From Myxococcota bacterium (GTDB taxonomy: Bacteria; Myxococcota_A; UBA796): a stretch of 64,000 nt of DNA. Location of the stretch: positions 62,001 to 126,000 of the forward strand of contig JAQXDW010000015.1 of NCBI GenBank assembly GCA_029251165.1, written 5' to 3'. A program made the position numbers and the translations under genes. The notes below the pieces were generated by a model. The model made no database searches and had not been told where the DNA came from. It saw only the letters and a list, made by a program, of their open reading frames with translations. Position 1 is the stretch's first letter. Every line of letters starts with the position of its first letter. Of this stretch, positions 55,182-64,000 are shown piece after piece.

Positions 55182-55517
55182 CTGCGAGTGCCTCCACCAC
55201 TGCACACTGGCCGCAATGTGCGCTGGAATCAACCCCGCTGGATCCAGCACCGTCAGAAAGACTCGGTCCTGCTGGCTCCAGGCGCGGTGAAGCCGATCAA
55301 CGTGCCGGCCTGGAGCATGAGGACTGTGGACGGTGGTGCGAGCCTGCGGCGGCGACGGGACATCGGGGACTGGGGCTGGCGCGGGCCACCAGAGCCAGCA
55401 CTGAGCGCTGTGATGGCAGATGTGCCGTTCACTTCGTCGATATCGCCAACGACTCGTCTCTGCAGTGTGGGAGGATCCCGGCAGCGTGTGGCGCGTGACC
55501 CTCAGCACCACCGCGCG
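55182..55517. other. intergenic region upstream of LRR gene D
   Basis: This gap separates the stop of the signal-peptide protein from the proposed start of LRR gene D. The open frame extending through it has no paralogue support and is low-complexity (Pro, Arg, His, Trp), so it is read as non-coding leader with the promoter of gene D. Confidence 0.5.
55191..55195 (-). promoter_or_regulatory. ribosome-binding site deciding the start of LRR gene D
   Basis: GGAGG on the minus strand is 9 nt upstream of GTG 55181. It moves the start 330 bp inward of the longest open frame and agrees with the paralogue alignment. Confidence 0.7.
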
Positions 55518-56519
55518 CTACTCGATGTCGATGGGCTCGCTGTTGATGAGGATGTCGCCGTAGCCATTCTTCTCATCGATGTGGCAGTGCACAGCGTCCT
55601 GGCTCTGCAGGTTGCCCTTGCTGTCGGAGACCGCCATCTCAAGGCGGAAGCGGTCGGCGTTGCACCAGTCCAGGGAGCCGTCGTCGCTGAGGTACTTTGA
55701 GATCCGCGCCTCGTCGGCATCATCGAACTGACCGTCGCCGTCCAGGTCCCAGAAGTAGTACAGGCTGGAGCTGACATGGTCTGCCACCCCATCTCCATCG
55801 AGCTCCCACTCCCACTGCGTCGGCTTGGTGGTGGTCTTGACCTTGACGGACCGGCCGTCGAGCCCGATGGGGTTCTCGGAGGGCACGGGGCCCTCAAACG
55901 GCTCATCGAACGAGAGCGAGACCTGAGCGATTCCAGCGGCAGCCAGCTCCTCGTCGCCCTTGACCCGGGTGACCGCCTTCCAGTCGCCGTTGCTCTTCTG
56001 GCGGATGCCGATGGACAGCGAGACTTCACCTCCGCCCTCCAGCTCGATGATGCCGGCATCGGTCAGCCAGCCACCGTCCTGCTCCGCACCTTCATCTGCA
56101 TCCGCAGCACCCTTGTCGGTCGGAGTGACCTCGACATCGTTGATCGACGCCAGGATGGCACCGCTGCTGTCACGAAGGGTGACGGAGAGGAAGTAGGGGA
56201 TGCCCATCGGGCTCTCTTTGAAGTCAATGTCGGTCGTGGTGAAGCGCTCAGTGACCCGCTTGATTTCGCCCGTCTCCAGCATCAGGATCGCGATCGGCTC
56301 TGCGGTGTCTGCAGAGTCGTCAGCGTCGTAGATCGGAACCGAGACCACGGCCTCCTGGCTGGAGTAGTCTTCTGCAGTGTGATCGTCAGAGATCACGAGG
56401 GCCTGACGGTAGCCCCTGGAGGAGCGACGCAATCGGATACGGACGTTCTTGATCTTGCCATCAAAGGCGGCACTGGCAGTTGGGGAGAGAAGGGCGAGGG
56501 TGAGCAGACTGGTCAGCAT
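55518..56519 (-). CDS. secreted protein with acidic repeats, unknown function
   Basis: The 333-aa product starts MLTSLLTLALLSPTASAAFDG, a type I signal peptide with cleavage after ASA. The start at 56519 is supported by GGAG 8 nt upstream; the longer frame would add 10 residues before the signal. The mature part has beta-rich segments such as VRIRLRRSSRGYRQALVISD and a C-terminal Asp-rich stretch (WELDGDGVADHV, DLDGDGQFDDADEAR) with DxDxDG motifs that resemble calcium-binding loops. Two Cys (DWCNAD, VHCHIDE) may pair. Expected in the periplasm or outside the cell. No family recognised. Confidence 0.8.
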   Translation of the reverse strand: MLTSLLTLALLSPTASAAFDGKIKNVRIRLRRSSRGYRQALVISDDHTAEDYSSQEAVVSVPIYDADDSADTAEPIAILMLETGEIKRVTERFTTTDIDFKESPMGIPYFLSVTLRDSSGAILASINDVEVTPTDKGAADADEGAEQDGGWLTDAGIIELEGGGEVSLSIGIRQKSNGDWKAVTRVKGDEELAAAGIAQVSLSFDEPFEGPVPSENPIGLDGRSVKVKTTTKPTQWEWELDGDGVADHVSSSLYYFWDLDGDGQFDDADEARISKYLSDDGSLDWCNADRFRLEMAVSDSKGNLQSQDAVHCHIDEKNGYGDILINSEPIDIE

Positions 56520-56717
56520 GGTGTGTCTCCAGGGTGGTGGTGAAAGCATAGGAAGCTCGCGGCCTTCTGGAATCCTTCACTGATCTATCACTGCTCTAAT
56601 GTGACTGCTCCAACGGTGAATTCCTTATCTAAAAGCGATGAATTTTGTGGTGATATGCGGCGGCTGCTCGGTGGAGATGTACACTTCTGAAGAGCGACAG
56701 CGACGCGGACAAGAGAG

Positions 56718-57470
56718 GTGCTGCTGAGAGGACAACGGCATGGCGAGAGAGGGCGCGCGCTACAGAGCGAAGCAGTGCTGGTGGACCGGAGGGCTCAGAG
56801 GATCCTTGAAGCACTCATCATCGCCATCGCATCCGCTGGGGTGAGCCGTTACCCCTCTCACCACGTGTGCTTTACGAAGACAACACCGCTCCTCACCCAG
56901 CTCCAGGGCGGGGGCAGCCACGGCGAGGCCAGCAGCCTGCGCCTCGACCTGGGGACGGCCTTTCGGAGCGAGGTGCGGTCTCTCGATGCCGAGCAGGCGC
57001 GTCAGCACCGCCCAGTGCTCCTGGCCCTCCTCTCGGTCGCCGACATGGCGTGGTGCTCGCCGCACTGCTGCAGCGCTGCTGCTGCTCGCCGCGACCTCTT
57101 CGAGACCAAGGTGCTGGCGGTCCGCAGCTGGGCGACCCTCGACCCGGACGTCTCGCTTCTGTGGCCCTCGTCGTTGCTGGCACGACTGCTCGATGACCGC
57201 TCCAACCAGCTCGCGCGTGCGGCGTGTGAGCTGCTGCGCGCGTCTCCTCAGGGCACGGTCCACCACCTGGACGGGCTGGCAGCGCGAGCGGCCACGCACC
57301 CTCGCTGGCCGATCCAGTGGGAGCTGGTGCGCACGATCTCCGCTGGGCTTTCCCGAGCCGTGCCCGAAGAGCGGCGGGCCGGCTGGTCTGCGCTCATTGA
57401 GCCGCTGACGCGGCACCCCCAGCACCAGCTGCAGAAGGATGCGCAGCGGCTGATGGCCCTGCTTGGCTGA
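56718..57470 (+). CDS. hypothetical helical (HEAT-like) protein, start uncertain
   Basis: The frame encodes 250 aa with the GC-rich third-position codon use of neighbouring genes. The C-terminal half is clearly helical and HEAT-like (LLARLLDDRSNQLARAACEL, WPIQWELVRTISAGLS, HQLQKDAQRLMALLG). The middle has a Cys/Ala stretch (ADMAWCSPHCCSAAAARRD). The beginning is less convincing: GTG 56718 has no spacer-separated ribosome site, and GTG 56775 (MLVDRRAQRILEALI) is an alternative that starts at the first helix. No motif identifies a function. Divergent from the signal-peptide protein. Confidence 0.55.
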   Translation: MLLRGQRHGERGRALQSEAVLVDRRAQRILEALIIAIASAGVSRYPSHHVCFTKTTPLLTQLQGGGSHGEASSLRLDLGTAFRSEVRSLDAEQARQHRPVLLALLSVADMAWCSPHCCSAAAARRDLFETKVLAVRSWATLDPDVSLLWPSSLLARLLDDRSNQLARAACELLRASPQGTVHHLDGLAARAATHPRWPIQWELVRTISAGLSRAVPEERRAGWSALIEPLTRHPQHQLQKDAQRLMALLG

Positions 57471-57635
57471 CGGCAGCCGGTGAAGCCAGACGAGGTCACG
57501 ATCACAAACGGCGACCAGGTCGTCGCTGGGGGACCGCTCCAGCTGCCACACCCTCGCTCTCGTGAACCGTGGAGAGGAGCAGGGGTCGCATCCGCCCTCA
57601 AGTGCCCCGAGAGCAAGGCCCGCCACTGTGCGCGC

Positions 57636-58886
57636 CTATTCTGTAAGCATGTGACCGCAGGCAAGGCAGAGGACGTGTGAGTCCAGGTCGACATCGCTCG
57701 CGGGGCTCAGCGGGTTGCCTGTCCGGATCACATCGGGCTGGCGCTGCAGCGCTTTCTTTCCGCAGGCAGGACACCGCCGAGTCTCGGTCACTCGAAATCG
57801 CGCGAAGTACTCCTCAAACCCAGCCTCTTCCGGATTCACGGGCGGCTGTGGCCCCCGGATGCCCACGCGCTTGCGCACCGTGCGGTAGGAGGCACGATTG
57901 GACTGGAGGTCCGCCAGCAGCTTCATCATCGAGCGTCGCTGACGCGCGGTCTGCGGACCCGCAGGGTAGCGTTCCACGAAGCGCGAGAGCCGCTTGTGGA
58001 TCGACATCGGAGACCAGGACGGCTCCCTTTCCTGACCTCCCTGCTGGACGTCGTGCCAGTCACACACGGCACAGGCTGCGGCCACTTCGAGGTCATGGCC
58101 TGGGCCATAGAGGTCCTCCACCCACCCCGGTCTGCTCTCCAGGTCGGTACGGTGGGTACGAATCGTTCCCATACAGCCGCACATGGGGCAGGCATGTGCC
58201 CGCGCCTGTTCCTTGTCCAGCCACTCCGGCGTCTCTGCCGCGACACGGGCGCGCGCCTGGCCCCCCGCCTGACGACGCGCTTCGTGTAAGCCCTCGAGCC
58301 GCGCCACCTCGAGGACGAACCGAGCGCTTGCTTCACCCGCGAGCCGTGCGATGGCCCGGTCGAGCGAGCTGCGGTTCAGGCAGCTGCGCACGGTCATCAA
58401 CCGCTCCACCGAGATCGAAGTCGCCATGACCGCTCGCCGATAATGGCCTTCGTGGATGGCACGACGGACCACCACGCCACGATCTTCCTCCCGATGCTCG
58501 CGGTGGTAGGCGAGGCACCCCGTGACCCGGTCGCGTTCGGAGGCGGGCAGCACGGCCAAGTCCTCGGGGTGCGCCGCCTTGGCGAGCGCAGTCCCGAGAC
58601 GGCAGCACACCACCTCCAGGCTCGCCAGCTGCCTTTTCGTCGAGCGAATCCTCTTCTCTGCCTCCCTCAAGCCGAGAGGCTCACACCCATCGGCCGCATC
58701 GGAGAGCGCCCCCAGAGGCGGAATCAGCCCCTGAAGGGCGGTCGGAATCGGCGGGCCCCCTCGATGCGCGAGCAGGTGAAGTGAACCGATCATCTCCGTG
58801 CACTGGTGGTGCAGCGCCCTGAGGTCGCAGACCTTGTCATCCAGTTCACTGGACTTCAGCTCTCGGCGATCGGGAGGACAAGGCAT
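57636..58886 (-). CDS. zinc-ribbon protein of unknown function
   Basis: The 416-aa product is helical in its first half with many Arg and Glu (REAEKRIRSTKRQLASLEVV). It carries two zinc-ribbon pairs in the second half: CPMCGCMG with CAVCDW near residues 232-280, and CPACGKK with CLACGH near residues 378-414. Between them a basic helical part has RQRRSMMKLLADLQSN. The two ribbons and basic helix suggest nucleic-acid binding. I know no exact family; phage or plasmid regulators sometimes have this organisation. No strong ribosome site precedes the ATG. Convergent with the HEAT-like gene. Confidence 0.7.
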   Translation of the reverse strand: MPCPPDRRELKSSELDDKVCDLRALHHQCTEMIGSLHLLAHRGGPPIPTALQGLIPPLGALSDAADGCEPLGLREAEKRIRSTKRQLASLEVVCCRLGTALAKAAHPEDLAVLPASERDRVTGCLAYHREHREEDRGVVVRRAIHEGHYRRAVMATSISVERLMTVRSCLNRSSLDRAIARLAGEASARFVLEVARLEGLHEARRQAGGQARARVAAETPEWLDKEQARAHACPMCGCMGTIRTHRTDLESRPGWVEDLYGPGHDLEVAAACAVCDWHDVQQGGQEREPSWSPMSIHKRLSRFVERYPAGPQTARQRRSMMKLLADLQSNRASYRTVRKRVGIRGPQPPVNPEEAGFEEYFARFRVTETRRCPACGKKALQRQPDVIRTGNPLSPASDVDLDSHVLCLACGHMLTE

Positions 58887-59144
58887 CGAGAGGCATCTCT
58901 CTAAAGAGAATCGGGGACGACTCTTTGATTACAATGAGACGTTAGCACACACCGGTCAGGAAGAGCGTCATCCAGGACTGCTGAGGGCCCTCCAAGCACT
59001 GCCGGGATGATCGACCCTGTGTAGAGGAACGACACCGCGCATCCGAGCCATATCTCTGCAGTGAAGACACTTGTTTAATGAGAGCTTCTCAAGATTATTC
59101 AGGAACGCTCAGAGGCCACAGCACATCGTCCCGTCAAGAAGGGT

Positions 59145-59513
59145 TCAGCCATCATGATCCGCACAGCTCCAGAACGGTCCCGTGTCCAGCCGGAGCTCTA
59201 TGCAGTGCTCTGGATACGTTGAGATGACGCCAGACGAGCATGCACACATGTACAGTCTGCGTCTGGGATCCGGAGCATAATTCTCAAGCGCTTCGTTCGA
59301 TCGATTCTCACGATAAATCACTGCCATCTCCGCTCGGGAATAGACCCGCTTCTGGGTCTTCCCATCAAAATGCATGACGCGCTCACCGCACTCTCCGCAC
59401 CGAAGATTCGAGCACCCCCTCAGGACAGCCTCTCCCGCATCATACGCTCTCATCTGAGACTCGAGAGCCTGGGTCCCATTCACCAGACACCCCTCGTGGT
59501 CACAAAATTTCAT
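59145..59513 (-). CDS. small zinc-binding protein, unknown function
   Basis: The 122-aa product starts MKFCDHEGCLVNGTQAL, with AGGTGG about 8 nt upstream of ATG 59513; a GTG at 59522 is less likely. It has CDHEGC, then CSNLRCGECGERVMHFDG, and a final CACSSGVISTYPEHCIELRL with SCADHD, so up to three Cys/His metal sites. The basic segment KTQKRVYSRAEM follows the second site. This suggests a small zinc-finger or ribbon protein. It lies 258 bp downstream of the larger zinc-ribbon gene's start, on the same strand, but is separately transcribed or upstream in order. Confidence 0.7.
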   Translation of the reverse strand: MKFCDHEGCLVNGTQALESQMRAYDAGEAVLRGCSNLRCGECGERVMHFDGKTQKRVYSRAEMAVIYRENRSNEALENYAPDPRRRLYMCACSSGVISTYPEHCIELRLDTGPFWSCADHDG

Positions 59514-59989
59514 CAAAGCCACCTATTGAGGAAGACTTTCATTCTAACACGTGAGTTCCCGGACGCACACCAGCGACAGCCATCACTTCATGAAGACAAT
59601 GGGTCCCGTATAATCGAGCAACACTACACTGAATAACACAGAGAAGCCGACTCGAAACCGGTCCTGACGCCCCAGAGCGGGTAAGCCAGACCGGCTGGTC
59701 TTCCCCCTCCGGGATCCACCTGACGCCGTGGCTGTCAGCAGTCTCGGGACGCAAGAGTTCCACTCGCTCGACGAGATCCAGCGCTCCAGGCCGGTCCGAT
59801 ACTGCTCGCACTCTGATCTGAAGACCGAGCGTTCGCGACCCCAAGCCGAGGCTCAGCGCCGCTCGATGCCGGGCGCCAGCACTCCCGCTCGCCACACCAG
59901 GAGCGCTCCGAGCAGCAAGAAAGCCACAATTAAGCTCAATCGTAAGACATCAATGGCTCAGCCGAGTCAAGACCGAGGCGCTGCGGTAT
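59514..59989. other. intergenic region, no gene seen
   Basis: This gap separates the small zinc protein from the short plus-strand frame at 59990. Frames here are basic and without pattern. No promoter or repeat is evident beyond short AT-rich runs at about 59620-59640. Confidence 0.45.
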
Positions 59990-60343
59990 ATGTTGGTGAT
60001 GGAATCCTGTGGTCCACCGGTCGATACCCGACAGCCGCTCCCCGCTGGGCGCACATGGACAGCGGCGTGTGCGAGCATCGATGCGCGCCATGACGACGCG
60101 TTCTACGTCATCGACTTCTGGCTTGATGCTCAGTGTACGGGGTGCATCATGGTCGTCGTGTATGCGGGCTTCTCCCACAAGCAGCTCGTCGCCGCGCTCC
60201 ATCAGCTCGCGCGGTCTGGTGTCGCCAACACAGACTATGGTGGCCACAGCCTGTGGCGTCAGAAGCGGACACGTCAGGGACTCCCGCTGCCCGATGGAAC
60301 GGTAGGAATGGTCACGCGACGCGGAGCACCCGCCGATCCATGA
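59990..60343 (+). CDS. short hypothetical protein, possibly degraded
   Basis: The 117-aa frame begins MLVMESCGPPVDTR with GAGG about 11 nt upstream. Its middle reads as a believable fold (DDAFYVIDFWLDAQCTGCIM, VVVYAGFSHKQLVAALHQLA) with neighbouring-gene codon use. The first 40 residues are less convincing, so it may be a decayed or mis-started gene. No motif gives a function. Confidence 0.4.
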   Translation: MLVMESCGPPVDTRQPLPAGRTWTAACASIDARHDDAFYVIDFWLDAQCTGCIMVVVYAGFSHKQLVAALHQLARSGVANTDYGGHSLWRQKRTRQGLPLPDGTVGMVTRRGAPADP

Positions 60344-60487
60344 GCGGCAGCGCGCCGGTACATCACCGACAAGACGCTCAAGCAGCGCCCCACAGCGAGT
60401 CTGCAGACCAGTCGCGGCCATGGATATGCTCCGAGCGGACACGAGGGGCCCCGGCTCAGTCCACTGAGGCCGGCGGACACTCCAGCA

Positions 60488-63418
60488 TCAGCCCTCTGTC
60501 GAGACCCCGCGCTGGGCGCTGTACTTCTTGACCGCACGCGCAGAAGAGAGGGTCTTGGTGTCCATCTGATGGCAGTGGCCCAGCTTGACCTTCCGCAGCG
60601 CGGGGTACCCCAGGATCCCGTCGATGCTGGTCAGCCCCTCGCAGCGACTCAGATCGAGCTCCTTGAGCGCAGCCAGCTCAGGAAGATCGGCCAGCAGCGA
60701 CAACGAGGTGACCGCTCTCGGCAGGCGGCGCAGGGCCAGCGTGGTGATCGGCGTGCCGAGCTGTGCAGCGAGCTCGGACAGCAGCGCCCGCAGCTGCGCC
60801 CGCGCATCCGGGGGGGATGCCACGAGCACACGGCCGATGGCGAGGCTCTGCAGATCGAGCTGATACCGCACAACCGCCGCCCGAGACCGGAGCGCACCCT
60901 TGATCTCCGGACTGAAGCTGGTGGCATGCGCCTCAACCCGCACCAGCTCTGGCAGAGACCGGATCGCGCTGACATCCTCCAGCGCCTTGCAGTCATCGAT
61001 AAAGAGCACCTGGAGGCTGTGGAAGTCCCGCAGCACGCTGAGGTCCGTCAGCGGGAGCCCAGACAGGTGAAGCTGCCGAGCACCGATGTGCCGGGGAATG
61101 TCGGCAATGGACCTCGGCACGGCCACCACCCCCTCGGCCGCAGGAAGCGTCGCCACAAACGTGGACACCGCGCTCTGGTAGCGCCCGATGTACCGCAGCG
61201 CGCTCCAGACACCCCCGCAGTGGGCGTGCATGTGGCTCGGCCAGTACCCCGGTCGCATCTCCGAGACCCACAGGCTGCCATGAACCGCGCTGGCAGGACG
61301 GGATGGAAATGGCTGCGGCGGCACATTCGCGGGAATTGTGTTGTTGCCTGCGCCACGCTGACCATGCGCCAAGCAGAGGGTCTTCAGGTTGAAGAGACGG
61401 GCCAGCGCATCGACCCGACGGAGTCGGGCACAGCCATACAGATACAGCGTCTCCAGCTGCGGCAGTGACGCCAGTGCATCGATGTTCACCAGCGCCTCAC
61501 AGGACCGCACCGAGAGCGATGTGAGGCTCGACAGATTCTCGATCCCGTTCAGGCTCCGCAGAGACGAGCAGCGATGCAGCTGAAGCGTCTGGAGGCTCGA
61601 CAGACTCTCGATCCCATCCAGGCTGGTGAGCATGCTGGTCCCGCTGATCGAGAGGCGCGTCAAGCCGGTCGCGGTCTGCAGGCCCTCCAGGCTCTCGAGC
61701 CGATGGCAGTTCTCCAGGTTCAAAGACGTGAGCTTAGAGAGATCGGAGCCTGGCTCGATCCGCTTGATCCCAGCTCCATAGAGCTTGAGTTCCTCCAGCG
61801 AGCCGGACAGCCGGGGCAGGCTCTGCAGCTGCGGGCAGTTCACCAGGAGAAGCGAGCGAAGCTTGGTCAGCCCGGTGATTCCAGCCAGGGAAGACAGCAC
61901 CTTGGAGTCGCTCAGATCAAGCCAGCGGAGGTGCTGGAAGTCCCTGAGGCTGTCGACATCACGGAATCGCCACTCGCGCAGGCTCACCGACTCGGAGTGT
62001 GCAAACGGGGCGAGCGCGCTGGGGCTTCCGCTGCGGAGCGCTGCGCACAGCCGAAGCTTGTCCTGGTAAGCCGCGACGCCGCTGCGGGTATCAAAGAGCT
62101 TGCCGTATCGATAGGCATCGCCGACGCCTTGACGTCCCAGGTAGCCCCCCGAAGAGCAGGGGTTCACATATGCTGCCGCGTCTGGTGTGGCAGGGACCTT
62201 GAAGTCGATGTTGAGCCAAGACAGGGCCGCCAGCCCAGCCAGTCCGTCCAGGTCTCGCAGCCGCTCGCAGCCCTTCAGGCTGAGCCGCTCCAGGCAGATC
62301 AGGTGCGACAGTCCGTCAGCGCTGGTCAGCCAGGAGCCTGAGAGGTCCAGCACCGTCACATCACGATGGATCGCCAGCGCCGCGGCATCATCGTCTCGGA
62401 TTGCGATGTAGCGTCGCAGGTCCACCAGCCAAGCAGCCAGCTTCGCTCCCTTCAGCAGCCAGGTGTTGGGGTGCTCAGCAGCCGGCGGTCGGGTGCCGAC
62501 GCGGAGCCGGGTCAGGCTGGTGAGGGCTCCCACCGCATCCAGGGCGCCTGGCGGGCCGAGCTTGGGCAGCTCCAGCTCGATGGTGAGGCCCTCAAGCTCG
62601 GCGAGCGCCCCCAGCGCGCTGAAGTCGAAGCGCGACTGTGCAGAGACCTGGACACGCCCCGGAAGGAACCCACTGCCATACTCCGTGCCGGCAAACGCGA
62701 CGACGAGCGTCCTCAGCGAGTCCGGCAGCACCGACAGCACGAGCGCGCCTCCGATGAGCAGGGGGGAGACCGTCAGCGACTGCAAGCGCGTGAACCTGGA
62801 GAGGTCCACTGGCGCTCGGCACCCTCGCAGGCTCAGGGTCTCCAGACCCGTCATCCTGGCGATGGGGGCAGCGTCCACGCCCTTGCCCTGGAGGTACAGC
62901 GCGACCAGCCCATCGAGGCTGGAGAGCGCGGTCAGATCTGCGCCAGCAGCGACATCGTCGAGGTGGACGGTGTGCAGCGAGGAAAGCCGGGAGAGGCAGG
63001 AGAGTGCGCTTGGGTCCAGCCAGCTCGACCGTCGAAGGTCGAGGGTGGTCACGTTGCGGTGGTCGACACTGGGGTTGATGCAGAAGGCCTGGAAGAGTCC
63101 GTGGGTGATGCGGGTCTGGGTGCTCTGAAAGCAGCCCTGCTCGTCGACGGAGCAGCCCTGCACCACAGCCTCCCAGGCGGCCTCGTCACCGCAGGACTCC
63201 AGCAGCGACAGCCCCTGCTGCTGGTGCTCTCGTGCATCGCTTATGAGGAGCCTCTGGAGCCGAGAGATCTCCTTGGCGCTCAGCGGCGCGGCTTCTGATG
63301 ACGTCTCAATTGCCGTGAGCAGCGCGGCAAGCGCTTCGGAAGGTCCCGTGATCCCATCGAGGTCGATGGGATCAATGGAGAGCAGGCGTGCAATGCGCTG
63401 CAGAATGTCATCACTCAT
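60488..63418 (-). CDS. leucine-rich-repeat protein E with N-terminal cap
   Basis: The 976-aa product starts MSDDILQRIARLLSIDP at ATG 63418, with AGGGG 5 nt upstream, in preference to a GTG six bases earlier. The family cap follows: AKEISRLQRLLISDAREHQQQGLSLLESCGDEAAWEAVV (residues about 46-85 in several pieces). The body is a long LRR array with at least 20 repeats (LTSLNLENCHRLESLEGL, LQTLQLHRCSSLRSLNGI). It is interrupted by three non-repeat inserts near residues 340, 420 and 680, one of which has 'DTRSGVAAYQDKLRLCAAL'. No signal peptide. The largest of the five LRR proteins here. Confidence 0.85.
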   Translation of the reverse strand: MSDDILQRIARLLSIDPIDLDGITGPSEALAALLTAIETSSEAAPLSAKEISRLQRLLISDAREHQQQGLSLLESCGDEAAWEAVVQGCSVDEQGCFQSTQTRITHGLFQAFCINPSVDHRNVTTLDLRRSSWLDPSALSCLSRLSSLHTVHLDDVAAGADLTALSSLDGLVALYLQGKGVDAAPIARMTGLETLSLRGCRAPVDLSRFTRLQSLTVSPLLIGGALVLSVLPDSLRTLVVAFAGTEYGSGFLPGRVQVSAQSRFDFSALGALAELEGLTIELELPKLGPPGALDAVGALTSLTRLRVGTRPPAAEHPNTWLLKGAKLAAWLVDLRRYIAIRDDDAAALAIHRDVTVLDLSGSWLTSADGLSHLICLERLSLKGCERLRDLDGLAGLAALSWLNIDFKVPATPDAAAYVNPCSSGGYLGRQGVGDAYRYGKLFDTRSGVAAYQDKLRLCAALRSGSPSALAPFAHSESVSLREWRFRDVDSLRDFQHLRWLDLSDSKVLSSLAGITGLTKLRSLLLVNCPQLQSLPRLSGSLEELKLYGAGIKRIEPGSDLSKLTSLNLENCHRLESLEGLQTATGLTRLSISGTSMLTSLDGIESLSSLQTLQLHRCSSLRSLNGIENLSSLTSLSVRSCEALVNIDALASLPQLETLYLYGCARLRRVDALARLFNLKTLCLAHGQRGAGNNTIPANVPPQPFPSRPASAVHGSLWVSEMRPGYWPSHMHAHCGGVWSALRYIGRYQSAVSTFVATLPAAEGVVAVPRSIADIPRHIGARQLHLSGLPLTDLSVLRDFHSLQVLFIDDCKALEDVSAIRSLPELVRVEAHATSFSPEIKGALRSRAAVVRYQLDLQSLAIGRVLVASPPDARAQLRALLSELAAQLGTPITTLALRRLPRAVTSLSLLADLPELAALKELDLSRCEGLTSIDGILGYPALRKVKLGHCHQMDTKTLSSARAVKKYSAQRGVSTEG

Positions 63419-63952
63419 CGCCACCCCTGGGAAGGGTCAAGCCTACCAAGATCTCAAGCGCCACATGGATTCGCTGCCGTCGCCCTGAGATGACAGGGCA
63501 TGCAGAAGCGCTTTTTCGATTTCCCGCCCACAGCAGGCAATGTGGGGTCACGGCAGCCGGGTGGGATGCTTGATCAGCTCAGCGCCATGCCCCGTCCCCT
63601 CGCCCTCCTCACTCCCGGGTCTGCAGCACCAGCCGCCCAGCGGCGAGGCCTCATCGCCCCGGAGGGGGTGCACCGAGAGAAGATACGCTGAGGGCGGCCC
63701 TGGAGTCACTGCTGGCTCCCGACAGCACCTCAGCCTGAGGGCGCAGAGCGCGTCGAGTGGCCCTGCATGAACGCGCCTCCGGAGCGACCCCTGAGCCCGC
63801 ACAGCGATGATTGAAGGAGGAGGATCAGCAGCCGGGCTTGCGCCGAGTCTCATCCGGTTCTGTTCCCGCGGATCCCATCAGGGCCGTCATGAAGTTGACA
63901 CGCGCTTCGCGGGGGATGCCGCTATCCTCGTGACGGCGGAGGAACGGACGCG
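63419..63952. other. divergent intergenic region before the edge gene
   Basis: This gap separates the divergent LRR gene E and the gene starting at 63953. No gene is seen in it. TTGACA is at 63895-63900 and TATCCT at 63923-63928, but the 22-bp spacing is too long for a standard promoter, so only the -35 box is suggestive. Confidence 0.4.
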
Positions 63953-64000
63953 ATGAATGTATTGATGGTGCTCTCGGTGTCGGCGGCACAGTCGCTTGTC
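63953..64000 (+). CDS. start of an exported-protein gene, cut by the window edge
   Basis: ATG 63953 follows GGAGGA with about 9 nt spacing, an excellent ribosome-binding site. The 16 visible residues MNVLMVLSVSAAQSLV look like the start of a signal peptide or transmembrane helix. Too short to assign further. Confidence 0.6.
   Translation, partial: MNVLMVLSVSAAQSLV

Noticed and set aside
56760..57626. Minus-strand frame of 288 codons opposite the HEAT-like gene
   Set aside because: Its sequence is Arg/Gln-rich without pattern and is antisense to helical repeats with good codon use on the other strand.
59936..60442. Minus-strand frame of 168 codons
   Set aside because: It is antisense to the short plus-strand frame with better codon use and lacks any recognisable motif or ribosome site.
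63895..63928. Standard promoter for the right-edge gene
   Set aside because: TTGACA and TATCCT are separated by 22 bp, too far for a sigma70-type promoter; only the -35 box was noted.

Overview
The window is GC-rich and densely coding. It looks like chromosomal DNA of a predatory or social Myxococcota-type (deltaproteobacterial) bacterium. This is an inference from gene content: many secreted lipoproteins with Asp/Thr-rich tethers, a MopE-like calcium-repeat plus FG-GAP lipoprotein, a kinase-STAND-propeller giant, a winged-helix/STAND/TPR regulator, PEGA proteins and a family of leucine-rich-repeat (LRR) proteins. I saw no tRNA, rRNA, CRISPR array or intact insertion sequence.

Layout. 1-5.1 kb: the end of a pentapeptide-repeat protein, a decayed membrane-protein gene, then a PEGA protein and a calcium-repeat/FG-GAP lipoprotein. 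5.3-14.2 kb: a large STAND regulator and four lipoproteins, one of them a flavin amine oxidase; three carry in-frame microsatellites as tethers. 14.4-23.7 kb, all minus strand: an orphan DnaB-like ATPase core, an LRR protein, and two very large helical proteins of 859 and 1377 aa, 32 bp apart. 24.5-30.7 kb: a 1631-aa kinase-STAND-propeller protein and a separate propeller lipoprotein. 30.7-36.6 kb: a Tat-type nitrilase lipoprotein overlapping an exported CbiZ-like cobinamide amidohydrolase, a TetR regulator facing a DUF457-like membrane protein across two dyad sites, a DUF423 protein, and a CobW/COG0523 GTPase. 36.9-44.7 kb: two LRR proteins, a VWA lipoprotein and small proteins. 45.2-48.9 kb: degraded sequence (transposase remnant, truncated gene, metallophosphatase pseudogene) around intact RlmM-like and PlsC-like genes. 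49.1-52.1 kb: an 815-aa protein and a TerB-like protein in an apparent operon. 52.4-63.4 kb: secreted proteins, two LRR proteins, zinc-ribbon proteins, and the start of a new gene at the right edge.

Best candidate for something undescribed. The 1377-aa protein (19549-23682) and the 815-aa protein (49140-51587) appear to share an N-terminal domain of about 120 residues followed by unrelated long bodies. One is paired with an 859-aa helical protein, the other with a TerB-like protein. Five LRR genes, all without signal peptides, are scattered among them and share an N-terminal cap of about 90 residues; the cap is duplicated in one protein and apparently split or moved inside another. Together these suggest two expanding families of intracellular modular proteins. 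Any role in self/non-self recognition or conflict is inference.

Several start sites were moved inward from the longest open frame on ribosome-binding-site and signal-peptide evidence; each entry says so. Short tandem duplications of 15-27 bp recur and appear to have broken at least two genes.
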